The notes below the pieces were generated by a model. It was not told the DNA's origin, did not search any database, and was given only the letters and a program-made list of their open reading frames with translations. From Winslowiella arboricola (GTDB taxonomy: Bacteria > Pseudomonadota > Gammaproteobacteria > Enterobacterales > Enterobacteriaceae), in the NCBI RefSeq assembly GCF_025527015.1, contig NZ_JAODIM010000038.1:124001-188000 (forward strand): a stretch of 64,000 nucleotides of DNA, written 5' to 3'. Positions 22,818 through 33,101 of the stretch are shown here, in pieces. Within the stretch, counting starts at the first letter, position 1, and each line of letters begins with the position of its first letter. Position numbers and translations under genes: made by a program.

Positions 22818-24056
22818 TCAGATAGCTTGATTTTCCGAACTGTTCACCGTTCCCGGCAGAATACCGTCGGCGCGGAACATCGCTTTAATCCCTCTTACCG
22901 CCTGACGAATGCGATCGCTGTTTTCAATCAGCGCAAAACGCACATGCGTATCACCATAATCACCAAAACCAATGCCCGGCGAGACGCACACTTTTGCTTC
23001 CTGCAGCATATGTTTGGCAAACTCCAGCGAACCTAAATGCGCATAGTGATCGGGAATTTTCGCCCAGACATACATTGAGGCCTTCGGCAGATCCACCATC
23101 CAGCCCGCTTCGTGCAGACCTTTAACCAGCACATCGCGGCGACGTTTATACTGTTCGGCAATATCACGCACACACTGCTGATCGCCTTCCAGCGCGGCAA
23201 TCGCCGCCACCTGTAACGGCGTAAAGGTGCCGTAATCGTGATAGCTTTTAATTCGCGCCAGCGCATTGACCAGCTCTTTATTGCCGACCATAAAGCCGAT
23301 ACGCCAGCCTGCCATATTGTAGCTTTTCGACAGCGTAAAGAACTCCACCGCCACATCACGCGCGCCCGGCACCTGCATAATCGACGGCGCTTTCCAGCCG
23401 TCGTAAACAATATCGGCATACGCCAGATCGTGGATCACCAGCACGTTATACTGTTTTGCCAGCGCAATAACGCGCTCAAAGAAGTCCAGTTCAACGCACT
23501 GCGCCGTCGGGTTGGAGGGGAAACCGAGGATCATCATTTTCGGTTTTGGATAGCTTTCGCGGATCGCGCGTTCCAGCTCATTAAAGAAGTCGACGCCTTC
23601 CACCAGCGGCACCGAACGCACCTGCGCACCGGCAATTACCGCGCCATAAATATGAATCGGATAGCTGGGATTGGGCACCAGCACCGTATCACCATGATCC
23701 AGCGTCGCCAGCATCAGATGCGCCAGCCCCTCTTTCGAACCGATGGTGACAATCGCTTCCGATTCCGGATCGATTTCCACCTGATAACGATCGGCATACC
23801 AGCGTGAGATCGCCCGGCGCAGGCGCGGAATACCGCGCGAGGTGGAGTAGCCATGGGTATCTTCGCGCTGAGCGACTGTGCAGAGTTTTTCCACAATGTG
23901 CGGCGGCGTGGGGCCATCCGGATTGCCCATACTGAAATCGATAATATCTTCGCCGCGCCGACGCGCAGCCATTTTCAGTTCAGCAGTGATATTGAAGACG
24001 TAAGGGGGAAGGCGTTCAATACGGGAAAAACGACGAGTTGAGCTGTTGTCAGCCAT
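22818..24056 (-). CDS. alaC: Alanine transaminase AlaC
   Basis: A 412-residue fold-type I PLP aminotransferase, nearly collinear with E. coli AlaC (YfdZ), which makes L-alanine from pyruvate and glutamate. The PLP lysine is in [17 protein letters not shown], and conserved segments include [17 protein letters not shown] and [10 protein letters not shown]. The start at 24056 (MADNSST) has AGAGGA upstream; the frame's extra N-terminal residues are noncoding. Next to ypdK and, two genes on, ypdAB, so several genes for pyruvate handling lie close together. Confidence 0.96.
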   Translation of the reverse strand: MADNSSTRRFSRIERLPPYVFNITAELKMAARRRGEDIIDFSMGNPDGPTPPHIVEKLCTVAQREDTHGYSTSRGIPRLRRAISRWYADRYQVEIDPESEAIVTIGSKEGLAHLMLATLDHGDTVLVPNPSYPIHIYGAVIAGAQVRSVPLVEGVDFFNELERAIRESYPKPKMMILGFPSNPTAQCVELDFFERVIALAKQYNVLVIHDLAYADIVYDGWKAPSIMQVPGARDVAVEFFTLSKSYNMAGWRIGFMVGNKELVNALARIKSYHDYGTFTPLQVAAIAALEGDQQCVRDIAEQYKRRRDVLVKGLHEAGWMVDLPKASMYVWAKIPDHYAHLGSLEFAKHMLQEAKVCVSPGIGFGDYGDTHVRFALIENSDRIRQAVRGIKAMFRADGILPGTVNSSENQAI

Positions 24057-24175
24057 AGCATCCTCTGATTTACGTAAGCGCCCGGACCGTCCGAGCGACG
24101 CTGACCACAGTGGTGGTCGAGGATTGAACATATCGCACTCTTTGCAAACCTGTCGAGAGGCAGGATAAAATTTTT

Positions 24176-24703
24176 TTATCCGACGTTATTAAGCCGGCCG
24201 AACACCCAATCGTTTACCCACTGGTCACGCAACAGATAATTATCCCGCAGCGTGCCCTCCAGCAGAAAACCATTTTTCTCCAGCACCCGGCGTGATGCCC
24301 AGTTACCCTCCACCACTGAGGCGGTGAGTTTATGGAACTCGCACTCGTTGCTGAGGAACTGACAGAGCGCCGCCAGCGCCTCACTGGCGTAGCCGTGGCC
24401 CCAGTGTGCTGTCAGCAGCGAATAGCCGACCTCCGCCTGACGATGCGGGTTCCATGACGGATTGGCGCCCAGCATCCCCACCGCTTCGCCGCTCTCCTGC
24501 AAACGAATCACCAGACACAGCATATGGTAGCTGGTGGTTTGCCACGGGGCGAGACGCTCGTTAAAACGCTGATGTACATCGCTAACGGTCGGAATCGCGC
24601 CGATCCAGCGCATGATCGCCCGATCGTTATGCACCGCCTGAAACAGTTGCCAGTCTTCCGGCTGCAGTTTGCTTAACCGCAACCGCTCGGTTGTCAGATG
24701 CAT
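24176..24703 (-). CDS. GNAT N-acetyltransferase, RimJ/RimL-like
   Basis: A 175-residue acetyl-CoA-dependent acetyltransferase. The N-terminus [19 protein letters not shown] is typical of RimJ/RimL-type GNATs. The acetyl-CoA loop is in [22 protein letters not shown], and [20 protein letters not shown] follows. The substrate could be a ribosomal protein N-terminus or an antibiotic-like amine; the sequence does not decide. A GAGAGAG ribosome-binding site precedes the start. Confidence 0.9.
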   Translation of the reverse strand: MHLTTERLRLSKLQPEDWQLFQAVHNDRAIMRWIGAIPTVSDVHQRFNERLAPWQTTSYHMLCLVIRLQESGEAVGMLGANPSWNPHRQAEVGYSLLTAHWGHGYASEALAALCQFLSNECEFHKLTASVVEGNWASRRVLEKNGFLLEGTLRDNYLLRDQWVNDWVFGRLNNVG

Positions 24704-24840
24704 ATCACTCTCTCTAAAACGGGAAGTTTCACTTTAAACCCAGCCCTGTTTAATTCCGCTTTTTTGCGTTGTGATAAACGCTGAACTGAGCCGTGCATAA
24801 CAACAATATTCTCACCCTGCAATTAACTGGAGAACATCTT

Positions 24841-26082
24841 ATGTCATCTCTGCATATCGACGATATCCCTGCAGCCATCCGCGCGATAAAAACTAAACTG
24901 CGCCGCGAGTTACCTGATTACCGTGAAGTCTTCCTTCAGGTTGAAGCGGATATGCAACGCCAGATTGACGCCCTGCACAGTGCGCAGGCCAGCGGCGAGC
25001 ATCCGGTGCCGCAGCTGGAGGCTGAGGACATTATTCAGGGTCGCATTAGCGACCAGCAAAAACAACAGATTCGTCAGCGCGGTTGCTGTACTGTGCGCGG
25101 CGTCTTTCCCCGGCAGCGCGCCAGCCAGTGGAATCAGCAAGTGGGCGATTATCTGCAGCGCAATAACTTCGTCGAGCGGCTGAAACATGCGGCGGAGGAT
25201 AACTATTTTGGTGATCTGCAAGCTGCTAAGCCGCAAATTTACGGCATCTACTGGTCGGCTCCGCAGGTGGAAGCGCGCCAGGACGCACGGATGAATGCGG
25301 TGCAGGTATTTCTTAACTCGTTGTGGCAGAGCGAAAGCCACGGCGTGCAACATTTTGACCCGCAACGGGTAGTGACTTATGCCGACCGCACCCGTCGCCG
25401 ACCGCCCCATTCCAGCTCCCCCGGACTGTCGCCCCATGTTGATGGCGGCTCGATTGAGCGCTGGCTGGATGAGAATTTCCGTTATGTTTATCGCCAGATT
25501 TTTAACGGCAACTGGCAGCAGTACAACCCGTTTGATGCCGAAAAACGCACTGAAGTGCGCGAATTCCCTTCCCCTGCCGTCTGCTCCATGTTCCGCACCT
25601 TTCAGGGCTGGACCGCGCTGACGCCGCAGCGCCAGCATGGCGGTACCCTGCGCCTGCTGCCGGTCGCCAATGCCATGGCCTGTATTCTGCTGCGCGCATT
25701 GCAGGACGATGTCGCCGATGACGATCTGTGTGGTGCCGCGCCAGGCCGGGCGCTGTCAGTCAGCGAACAATGGCATCCCCTTTTAGTGAGTGGGGTTTCC
25801 TCTATTCCCGATATGGAGCCTGGCGACACGGTTTTCTGGCACTGTGATGTGATTCATGCGGTGGAGAATGAGCATCAGGGCGAGTTCGACAGTAATGTGA
25901 TGTATATCGCCGCCGCCCCCTGGTGTGAGAAGAATGCCGCCTATCTGCAACGCCAGTGGCCAGCGTTTGTGGAAGGCCGTTCGCCGCCGGATTTTGCCGC
26001 CGATGATTTCGAGGTGGATTTCACGGGTCGCGCCGGTGAAGCGGCGTTAACGGCACAGGGGAAAACGCAAATGCAGGGATAA
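24841..26082 (+). CDS. YbiU-like protein (DUF1479)
   Basis: A 413-residue member of the DUF1479 family, to which E. coli YbiU belongs, thought to be related to Fe(II)/2-oxoglutarate oxygenases. Matching segments include [25 protein letters not shown], with the HxD pair, [12 protein letters not shown], and [16 protein letters not shown] with the distal His. Family members lie near sugar or uracil metabolism genes, but no reaction is known. The start at 24841 has a GGAG upstream; the in-frame ATG-like codon at 24793 was rejected for lack of family similarity. Confidence 0.85.
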   Translation: MSSLHIDDIPAAIRAIKTKLRRELPDYREVFLQVEADMQRQIDALHSAQASGEHPVPQLEAEDIIQGRISDQQKQQIRQRGCCTVRGVFPRQRASQWNQQVGDYLQRNNFVERLKHAAEDNYFGDLQAAKPQIYGIYWSAPQVEARQDARMNAVQVFLNSLWQSESHGVQHFDPQRVVTYADRTRRRPPHSSSPGLSPHVDGGSIERWLDENFRYVYRQIFNGNWQQYNPFDAEKRTEVREFPSPAVCSMFRTFQGWTALTPQRQHGGTLRLLPVANAMACILLRALQDDVADDDLCGAAPGRALSVSEQWHPLLVSGVSSIPDMEPGDTVFWHCDVIHAVENEHQGEFDSNVMYIAAAPWCEKNAAYLQRQWPAFVEGRSPPDFAADDFEVDFTGRAGEAALTAQGKTQMQG

Positions 26083-26091
26083 AATTGTCGC

Positions 26092-26111
26092 GGGCGGCGA
26101 GAATACCGCCC
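26092..26111 (+). repeat. Degenerate REP-like palindrome B
   Basis: GGGCGGCGAGAATACCGCCC, an imperfect copy of palindrome B, just after the YbiU-like gene. Confidence 0.7.
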
Positions 26112-26206
26112 GTTTAACATTAAGAATTTGGGTCAATATTATTAGTAATCTTCTCAGGCAATAGCATGGCATCGCGACCCTGAACGATGCCAGGTTCACT
26201 AGCAAC

Positions 26207-27379
26207 TTAAGGTATGCCGCTGAGAATATGTTTCTTTTCCATCAACTCTTCGGTCATCTGCGTCAATACTTCCATCGCCATGTCCTGCGGCCCGATACCC
26301 AATATTTCGGCTATTTCAAAGCAGGAGGCGCCATCAAGCAAGTGCTGCTCAGCTGCATCCCTGACTGCAATTAACTGTAGCTCCACCATCGCGTTACTGT
26401 CTTTCGTGATGCCAAACTGATCACAGATAACGAAGCAATTTACGCCAGCTGCGGCATATTTTCCGGCTATCCCCTCTTTTACGGCTTTTATCTGCAACAT
26501 ATCCATCTCAGCAGAGTGTGGTTTGATTCCATGATCTAGAGCAACCTTGAGACAAGATTCCGGGTCCTCTGGTGCCGTGATCCGCGCGAAGGCGATATTC
26601 ATCGCCAGCTCGTATGACGCAGGATCAGAGATAGTCACTTCCCGCATCCGCCTGAAGATCGCGGCTTTCAGGTCGCGTCGCCAATCCCCGGTTAAAGGAT
26701 ATTCATTGTTGATAAATTTACTCAGCTGATTTAACTCAGATACATCACGAAACCGCGGCCTGGATTCGATCAGTACCTTTGCAAGTTTATAATTTAAATC
26801 GTTGCTTTCCGATTGCCGGGTGGCTGGATCAATCGTGAAATCGCGTTCAGCGATAATTTCATATAAAAATTGCTGCTGCTGTGACGTGAGTGTTTTCACG
26901 GGCAGTTGCTGTCCGGCCTTTAACAGCGCATCAGCTACCCTGCTGCGGCTGCCAGTTGAAGTTGGCGCCTCTTTCTGCAGGGGGAGTGATTTATCCGATA
27001 TAGCCGAAGTTTGCAGGTTTTCTGAATACTGCGTAAAAGACTTTAACCCGGTAGGGAACGGTTTTTCTTTATTCGCAAAAACTTGCGGTTCACGCAAATA
27101 ACTTTCAGGTAGTGAAGGCGATGTCCGGCAATCAGCTAAAATGCCGCCTTTTTTATTACATTGTTGTTTACTTAACATAGCATTGATATCAGATGGTACT
27201 GGCAGACGAAGCTGAGAAGTAGACTGGCCAGTAGCCGGCTGAGTTGGAAGGGCAGACACAACCGTGTTTCCGGCTGAAGCCACATGTTGGGCTACGGTCG
27301 TGGTGGTTCGTGCCGTCGTTGTATGGTAAGAGTTTACTGAAGATAGCGTTGAAAATGGAACCAACGGAAAATCTGACAT
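26207..27379 (-). CDS. Protein of unknown function with three C-terminal helical repeats
   Basis: A 390-residue protein. The first ~150 residues are Ser/Thr/Gln-rich and likely disordered. The C-terminal ~115 residues hold three imperfect units of about 38 residues, each with a Cys, a Gly-Ile and a Met-x-x-Leu pattern: SCLKVALDHGIKPHSAEMD, NCFVICDQFGITKDSNAMV and SCFEIAEILGIGPQDMAM. No signal peptide or membrane segment is present. The start at 27379 (MSDFPLVP) has GGGAGAGA upstream. Local composition is less GC-rich than that of its neighbours, suggesting transfer. A disordered N-terminus plus helical repeats is common in secreted effectors, but that function is a guess; I do not recognise the family. 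Confidence 0.6.
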   Translation of the reverse strand: MSDFPLVPFSTLSSVNSYHTTTARTTTTVAQHVASAGNTVVSALPTQPATGQSTSQLRLPVPSDINAMLSKQQCNKKGGILADCRTSPSLPESYLREPQVFANKEKPFPTGLKSFTQYSENLQTSAISDKSLPLQKEAPTSTGSRSRVADALLKAGQQLPVKTLTSQQQQFLYEIIAERDFTIDPATRQSESNDLNYKLAKVLIESRPRFRDVSELNQLSKFINNEYPLTGDWRRDLKAAIFRRMREVTISDPASYELAMNIAFARITAPEDPESCLKVALDHGIKPHSAEMDMLQIKAVKEGIAGKYAAAGVNCFVICDQFGITKDSNAMVELQLIAVRDAAEQHLLDGASCFEIAEILGIGPQDMAMEVLTQMTEELMEKKHILSGIP

Positions 27380-27579
27380 TGAATAATCTCTCCCTGAAGT
27401 CATTAATCCCTGATCCTGCTGTTCGCCATCATACCCAGGTAGCAGACAGGGCATTTTTTAGAAAAGCGCCATGCCGGGCAAAATTGATCTAAACCGCCTT
27501 TACGCCACACTTCTGCGTGCTTGCTGGCACATTACCGTTAGTTTCCTTATGATTGGGACTTCAGCCTTAGCCTTGCGGG

Positions 27580-29286
27580 ATGCCTGTGCAATCCATTTTC
27601 GATATGCTGCTGGCGGTTTTTGACCGCGCGGCGCTGATGCTTATCAGCCTGTTCTTTATGACCCGTACGCGTCAGTTCCGTCAGTTACTGCAAAAAGATG
27701 AGCATTCGCGTCAGGAGCTGATTGCGGTTACCGCCATCTTCTCGCTGTTTGCCCTGTTCAGTACCTGGACCGGTATCAATGTCGATGGTTCGCTGGTCAA
27801 TGTGCGGGTAATTGCCGTGATGTCCGGCGGGATTCTGTTTGGTCCATGGGTCGGCATCGCCACCGGCGTGATTGCCGGCGTACACCGCTTTCTGATCGAT
27901 ATCGATGGCGTGACCTCGGTGCCCTGCTTAATCACCAGTATTGCCGCCGGTATTATCTCCGGCTGGATCAATCTTAAAGTGGCGAAAGATAAACAGTGGA
28001 GCGTCGGTATTTTCGGCGGCATGCTGTGTGAAACGCTGACCATGTTGTTGATTGTTGTATGGGCGGAACCTAAGTCACTGGGGCTGGCGATTGTTGCGGA
28101 AATCGCCATTCCGATGATCCTCGGCGCGGTCTGTATCGGCTTAATCGTGCTGCTGGTGCAGAGCGTCGAAGGCGAAAAAGAGGCGATTGCCGCACGTCAG
28201 GCCAAGCTGGCGCTGGATATCGCCAATAAAACCCTGCCGCTGTTTCGCCAGGTCAACAGCCAGTCGCTGCGTAAGGTGTGCGATATTATTCGCAGCGATA
28301 TTGATGCTGATGCGGTGGCGATGACCAATAAAAACCAGATCCTCGCCTATGTCGGTTTTGGTGAACATAACTATCGCGATGGTGACGATGGCATCAGCCC
28401 GACCACCGCGCTGGCGATCTCCAGCGGTAAAATCATTATTAAAAATAACGATGAAGCCCACCGCACACCGGAAATTCACTCGATGATCGTGATTCCGCTG
28501 CGCGAACAGGGTGAAGTGACCGGTACGCTGAAAATTTACTATCGCCATGCGCACCGCATCACCTGGTCGCTAAAAGAGATGGCGGTGGGACTGTCGCAGA
28601 TTATCTCGACTCAGCTGGAAGTCTCGCGTGCCGAACAGCTGCGCGAGATGGCGAATAAAGCCGAGCTGCGCGCGCTGCAAAGCAAAATTAACCCGCACTT
28701 TCTGTTTAATGCGCTGAACGCCATTTCGGCGTCGATTCGCCTTAATCCGGATACCGCACGGCAGCTGGTGATTAACCTGTCGCGCTATCTGCGTTACAAC
28801 CTTGAGCTGAACGACGACGATGCGATCGACATTAAAAAAGAGCTGTATCAGGTGAAAGATTATATCGCCATCGAGCAGGCGCGTTTTGGCGACAAGCTGA
28901 CGGTGATCTATGAAATTGACGAAGATGTTGCCTGCAAAGTCCCCAGCCTGCTGATCCAGCCGTTAGTGGAAAACGCCATTGTACATGGCATCCAGCCCTG
29001 TCGGGGCAAAGGGGTGGTGGTGCTGGCGGTACAGGATCAGGGCGATCGGGTACGTATCTCGGTACGCGATACCGGCAACGGTATCAGCGATGAAGTGATG
29101 GCCCGCGTCGAAAATAATGAAATGCCCGGCAATAAGATTGGCCTGCTCAATGTTCATCACCGCGTGCGCCTGTTATATGGCGAAGGGTTACAGATTTATC
29201 GCCTGAATCCGGGCACTGAAATTGCCTTCTATATCAGTAAAAATGGCAGTTCACTGCCTGAGAACAATGTTTCACTTTCGGTCTGA
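27580..29286 (+). CDS. ypdA: Sensor histidine kinase YpdA (pyruvate sensor)
   Basis: A 568-residue LytS-family kinase, collinear with E. coli YpdA (PyrS). Six or more N-terminal membrane segments (5TMR-LYT, about residues 1-200, including [20 protein letters not shown]) are followed by a GAF domain (about 220-340) and a His_kinase domain with phosphoacceptor His in [16 protein letters not shown]; the ATPase lid is RDTGNGISD. In E. coli it responds to extracellular pyruvate and phosphorylates YpdB. The response regulator gene follows 21 bp later. Confidence 0.96.
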   Translation: MPVQSIFDMLLAVFDRAALMLISLFFMTRTRQFRQLLQKDEHSRQELIAVTAIFSLFALFSTWTGINVDGSLVNVRVIAVMSGGILFGPWVGIATGVIAGVHRFLIDIDGVTSVPCLITSIAAGIISGWINLKVAKDKQWSVGIFGGMLCETLTMLLIVVWAEPKSLGLAIVAEIAIPMILGAVCIGLIVLLVQSVEGEKEAIAARQAKLALDIANKTLPLFRQVNSQSLRKVCDIIRSDIDADAVAMTNKNQILAYVGFGEHNYRDGDDGISPTTALAISSGKIIIKNNDEAHRTPEIHSMIVIPLREQGEVTGTLKIYYRHAHRITWSLKEMAVGLSQIISTQLEVSRAEQLREMANKAELRALQSKINPHFLFNALNAISASIRLNPDTARQLVINLSRYLRYNLELNDDDAIDIKKELYQVKDYIAIEQARFGDKLTVIYEIDEDVACKVPSLLIQPLVENAIVHGIQPCRGKGVVVLAVQDQGDRVRISVRDTGNGISDEVMARVENNEMPGNKIGLLNVHHRVRLLYGEGLQIYRLNPGTEIAFYISKNGSSLPENNVSLSV

Positions 29287-29307
29287 CAGACCGCCGCTAG
29301 CGGAGAA

Positions 29308-30051
29308 ATGCGTGTGAATGCGATTATTGTTGAAGATGAGTTTCTGGCGCAGCAGGAGCTGAGCTGGCTGATTCAACAACATAGCCAGATAAAGATTGCC
29401 GCCAGCTTTGATGATGGCCTCGACGTGCTGAAATACCTGCAAAACCATCAGGTCGACGTGATCTTTCTCGATATTAATATTCCGTCACTGGATGGCGTGC
29501 TGCTGGCGCAGAATATCAGTAAGTTTGCCCATAAGCCGCTGATTGTATTTATCACCGCGTATAAGGAGCATGCGGTGGAAGCCTTCGAGCTGGAGGCGTT
29601 TGACTATATTCTTAAGCCCTATCACGAGTCACGGATTGTTACTATGCTGCGCAAGCTGGAGAGCAGTCATCAGCAAAACCAGCAGGCGCAAACCGCAGGC
29701 GCCCATGCGCCGCGCAATGCTGCAATGACCATCAATTTAGAGAAAGATGAACGCATCATCGTCACTGATATCGATGATATCTATTATGCTGAAGCACACG
29801 AAAAAATGACCTTTGTTTATACGCGTCGTGAAGAGTATGTGATGTCGATGAATATCACTGAATTTTGCAGTCGCCTGCCGGAGGAGTATTTCTTCCGCTG
29901 TCACCGCTCATGGTGCGTTAATCTGAGTAAGATCCGCGAGATTGAACCCTGGTTTAACAATACCTATATCCTGAAGCTGCGCGATCTTGATTTTCAGGTG
30001 CCGGTCAGCAGAAGTAAGGTAAAGGAATTCAGACAGTTAATGCGGTTATAA
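29308..30051 (+). CDS. ypdB: LytTR response regulator YpdB
   Basis: A 247-residue response regulator. The receiver domain (about residues 1-120) has phosphoacceptor Asp in VIFLDINIPSLDG and Lys in FDYILKPYHESR. The C-terminal LytTR DNA-binding domain (about 145-245) contains EAHEKMTFVYTRREEY and FFRCHRSWCVNLSKI. It activates yhjX in E. coli, and matching sites are present before yhjX at 12315-12343. GGAGAA precedes the ATG. Confidence 0.96.
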   Translation: MRVNAIIVEDEFLAQQELSWLIQQHSQIKIAASFDDGLDVLKYLQNHQVDVIFLDINIPSLDGVLLAQNISKFAHKPLIVFITAYKEHAVEAFELEAFDYILKPYHESRIVTMLRKLESSHQQNQQAQTAGAHAPRNAAMTINLEKDERIIVTDIDDIYYAEAHEKMTFVYTRREEYVMSMNITEFCSRLPEEYFFRCHRSWCVNLSKIREIEPWFNNTYILKLRDLDFQVPVSRSKVKEFRQLMRL

Positions 30052-30068
30052 CCGCTATACGCCTGCAT

Positions 30069-30178
30069 GGGCGGCGAGAACGCCGCCGCTACAACAGAAT
30101 ATTGAAACGCGAAACCGCTGTAGGGGAGCCGTTTTCGGCTCCCGCCTGACAAGGAGCACCGGCGGCGAAAACGCCGCC
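30069..30178 (+). repeat. REP-like element with three palindromes (B, A, B)
   Basis: Palindrome B GGGCGGCGAGAACGCCGCCG (30069-30088), palindrome A GGGAGCCGTTTTCGGCTCCC (30124-30143) and a shorter B, GGCGGCGAAAACGCCGCC (30161-30178). It lies between the convergent ypdB and glk genes and may end both transcripts. Confidence 0.92.
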
Positions 30179-30183
30179 TGGAT

Positions 30184-31149
30184 TTAAATCACGCGGCCCA
30201 GTTTCTGGCGCAGATGAGCGCCAGCGCCCAGCAGACCCGGCTGATCGTGGGTGATCATATACACCGGAATTTCCGAGACGTAATCTTTAAAGCGGCCTTT
30301 ATCTTCAAACGCCGCGCGGAAACCGGAGGCTTTAAAGAACTCAAGGAAACGTGGCACGATGCCACCCGCAATATACACGCCGCCAAAGGTGCCGAGCGTC
30401 AGCGCCAGATTGCCGCCAAAACGCCCCATAATCACACAGAACAGCGACAATGCACGACGACAGTCGATGCAGCTGTCTGCCAATGCGCGCTCACTAACAT
30501 CACGCGGCTTCAGGTTTTCTGGTACACGGTCATCTGATTTAACAATCGCCCGATAGAGATTGACCAGACCCATACCGGAGAGCAGGCGCTCGGCGGAAAC
30601 ATGCCCCAGTTCCGGACGCAGAACTTCCAGAATCAGATCTTCTTCTTCGCTGTTTGGCGCAAAATCGACATGACCGCCTTCACCCGGCAGGCTGACCCAG
30701 CGCTGATCTACATGCACTAAATGTGCCACGCCCAGTCCGGTTCCGGCGCCGTAGACCGCAATCGGACGATCTTTGATCGCCGCTTTGCCGCCAAACTGAA
30801 TGACATCCGCTTCGGTCAGCATCGGGATAGCCATCGACACCGCGGTAAAATCGTTGATCACTTCCAGATGTTGCAGACCCAGATTGGCCTTCATCTGTTT
30901 GATGGAAAATGCCCAGTCATGGTTGGTCATTTCGACCCAGTCTTCGGTGACTGGACAGGCAATCGCGATGCAGCCGTCTTTAATATCCTGCTTCTGTTCA
31001 TCAAGATAGACCCGAATAACGGCTTCAAGGTTGGCATATTCTGATGTCGGGAAGGTTTTGGCCTGTGAAACGCTGCCGCTCTCCAGTTCGCACAGGGCAA
31101 GGCGTGCGTTGGTGCCACCAACATCACCTACCAAAGCATATTTGGTCAT
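30184..31149 (-). CDS. glk: Glucokinase
   Basis: A 321-residue ATP-dependent glucokinase of the bacterial Glk family, collinear with the E. coli enzyme. The N-terminal phosphate-binding loop is [16 protein letters not shown]; the sugar-binding and catalytic region includes [13 protein letters not shown] and [24 protein letters not shown] is the usual family segment. It phosphorylates free cytoplasmic glucose. Position after ypdAB is as in E. coli, although the fry PTS genes are missing here. Confidence 0.97.
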   Translation of the reverse strand: MTKYALVGDVGGTNARLALCELESGSVSQAKTFPTSEYANLEAVIRVYLDEQKQDIKDGCIAIACPVTEDWVEMTNHDWAFSIKQMKANLGLQHLEVINDFTAVSMAIPMLTEADVIQFGGKAAIKDRPIAVYGAGTGLGVAHLVHVDQRWVSLPGEGGHVDFAPNSEEEDLILEVLRPELGHVSAERLLSGMGLVNLYRAIVKSDDRVPENLKPRDVSERALADSCIDCRRALSLFCVIMGRFGGNLALTLGTFGGVYIAGGIVPRFLEFFKASGFRAAFEDKGRFKDYVSEIPVYMITHDQPGLLGAGAHLRQKLGRVI

Positions 31150-31429
31150 TATTCTGCTGCTCCGTTTGAGTCAATGTGTACCACTATAAATTTCCCCTGA
31201 TAAAACGACAACGCTCACCGGGAATAAAGGTGAGCGTGTAGTCAAAACTGCCAGCTTTAAAAGTGTATACCTTAACGGTACAGCGGCCTTCTGCACAGCG
31301 GCATCTTTCTGAATTCGTCACTGACGGAAAAATCTGTAAGTTGCGATCCTCCGCGCGGAACCGCTTAGTGTAAACGCATACACTGCTATGCTGTATCGGT
31401 TACTGACCCTTATAAAGCAGGATTAAAAC

Positions 31430-32419
31430 ATGCACTATCTTCCCGACGCCGGGCGCTATCAGCAGATGGAATATCGCCGCTGTGGACGCAGTGGCCTGAA
31501 ACTTCCGGCAGTTTCTCTCGGTTTATGGCATAACTTTGGCGACACCACGCTGGTGGATAACAGCCGCAATCTGCTGCGTCACGCCTTTGATCGTGGCATT
31601 ACCCATTTCGACCTCGCCAATAACTACGGCCCACCACCAGGTTCGGCGGAAGAGAATTTTGGCCGTATCCTGCGCGAAGATTTCCGCTCGTATCGCGATG
31701 AATTAGTTATCTCGTCGAAAGCGGGTTACACCATGTGGGAGGGCCCGTATGGCGACTGGGGTTCGCGTAAGTATCTGATTTCCAGCCTGGATCAAAGCCT
31801 GAAACGTATGGGGCTGGAATACGTCGATATCTTCTATCATCACCGCCCGGACCCGGAAACCCCGCTGGAAGAGACTATGGGGGCGCTCGACCATCTGGTG
31901 CGTCAGGGTAAAGCGCTGTATGTGGCGATATCTAACTATCCGGCAGAAATGGCGGAACAGGCGATTGCCATTCTGCGCGATCTCGGCACGCCATGCCTGA
32001 TCCACCAGCCGAAATACTCGATGCTGGAACGCACGCCGGAAGCAGGTCTGCTGGATGTGCTGCAACATGGCGGCGTCGGCAGTATCGCTTTCTCGCCACT
32101 GGCGGGCGGCGTACTGACCGATCGTTATTTGCAGGGCGTACCGCAAGACTCGCGCGCCGCCAGCGGCAGCCGTTTCCTTAATAGCGACCAGCTGACCGAA
32201 GAGAAGATGGCGAAAGTTCGTCAGCTTAATCAGCTGGCCAGCGAACGCGGCCAGAAACTGTCACAAATGGCGCTGGCGTGGGTGCTACGCGGCGATCGCG
32301 TCACCTCAGTGTTGATTGGCGCCAGTAAAACCAGCCAGATTGATGATGCGGTCGGTATGCTGGCCAATCGCCACTTTAGCGATGCAGAGCTGCAACAGAT
32401 TGAATCTATTTTAGTGTAA
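31430..32419 (+). CDS. Aldo/keto reductase, L-glyceraldehyde 3-phosphate reductase-like
   Basis: A 329-residue NADPH-dependent (beta/alpha)8 reductase, close to E. coli Gpr/YghZ. The NYGPPPGSAEENFGRILREDF segment is almost identical to that of YghZ and includes the catalytic Tyr. Asp and Lys of the tetrad lie in HFDLANNYG and VISSKAGY, and LIGASKTSQI near the end binds NADPH. The C-terminus is shorter than that of YghZ by about 17 residues. GCAGGA precedes the ATG. Confidence 0.9.
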   Translation: MHYLPDAGRYQQMEYRRCGRSGLKLPAVSLGLWHNFGDTTLVDNSRNLLRHAFDRGITHFDLANNYGPPPGSAEENFGRILREDFRSYRDELVISSKAGYTMWEGPYGDWGSRKYLISSLDQSLKRMGLEYVDIFYHHRPDPETPLEETMGALDHLVRQGKALYVAISNYPAEMAEQAIAILRDLGTPCLIHQPKYSMLERTPEAGLLDVLQHGGVGSIAFSPLAGGVLTDRYLQGVPQDSRAASGSRFLNSDQLTEEKMAKVRQLNQLASERGQKLSQMALAWVLRGDRVTSVLIGASKTSQIDDAVGMLANRHFSDAELQQIESILV

Positions 32420-32443
32420 CCGTTTACTCTTATCTTTAAATAC

Positions 32444-32508
32444 GGGCGGCGAGAACGCCGCCTCTACAGGGTATGCTGGTTTTTGTAGGGGCGGCGTTCT
32501 CGCCGCCC
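32444..32508 (+). repeat. REP-like element, two B palindromes
   Basis: GGGCGGCGAGAACGCCGCC at 32444-32462 and GGGCGGCGTTCTCGCCGCCC at 32489-32508, in inverted orientation, 26 bp apart, after the aldo/keto reductase gene. Confidence 0.9.
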
Positions 32509-32666
32509 GTCCCGATGGTTTCCCTCGCCCAGACGCCCGCCCTCCAGATAATTCTCAAATCAGACTTTCCTTAGCCTTTTCAGAATCAGCCATAATGCTA
32601 ATCGCCTTCGCTGCCGATAGTCTTGCCTGACACAACGACGCAGTTAGTCGTTGATAAGGAGATAAT

Positions 32667-33038
32667 ATGAAACGTGCCATTATTTTTGCCGCCTTGCTGG
32701 CAAGCTTATCGCCTTTGGCTCTTCACACAGCACAAGCCAATAGCGCCGAAATCAATTTAGCACCTGGCATTACCCTGCATCTGGGCGATCGCGATAACCG
32801 CGGTCAGTACTGGGATGGCGGTCGCTGGCGTAACGATCGCTGGTGGCGCAATAACTATCGCTACAATGAAGGTCGCTGGTGGCGCCATGAAGAGTGGCGA
32901 CGTCACCATGAATGGGAACGCCGGCGCGCCCATGATCGCGATCGTGAATGGAAACATCATCAGCGCGATCGCCGCCATGACCGTCGCGACTGGAATGATC
33001 ATCACCGCCGGGATCACCACGACCGCCACGACCATTAA
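32667..33038 (+). CDS. ypeC: YpeC-like DUF2502 periplasmic protein
   Basis: A 123-residue secreted protein with a signal peptide (about residues 1-24, ending AQA). The mature domain has LAPGITLHLGDRDNRGQYWDGGRWR, as in E. coli YpeC, and then a tail dominated by Arg, His, Asp and Trp. The tail is longer and more His-rich than in E. coli. Function is unknown; metal binding is possible. AAGGAG lies upstream. It precedes mntH, as in E. coli. Confidence 0.88.
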   Translation: MKRAIIFAALLASLSPLALHTAQANSAEINLAPGITLHLGDRDNRGQYWDGGRWRNDRWWRNNYRYNEGRWWRHEEWRRHHEWERRRAHDRDREWKHHQRDRRHDRRDWNDHHRRDHHDRHDH

Positions 33039-33040
33039 AC

Positions 33041-33074
33041 AAAAAGGCAGGAACCAGGGTTCCTGCCTTTTTTT
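33041..33074. terminator. Bidirectional terminator between ypeC and mntH
   Basis: GGCAGGAACC and GGTTCCTGCC (33046-33067), flanked by As on the left and seven Ts on the right, so it can end the convergent ypeC and mntH transcripts. Confidence 0.9.
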
Positions 33075-33101
33075 GATCAGCAGAGGCTGCGGAAATGACG
33101 A

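Noticed and set aside
22560-23036. 158-residue plus-strand ORF
   Set aside because: Passes through the REP-like palindromes and is antisense to alaC; the real gene there is the 23-residue ypdK.
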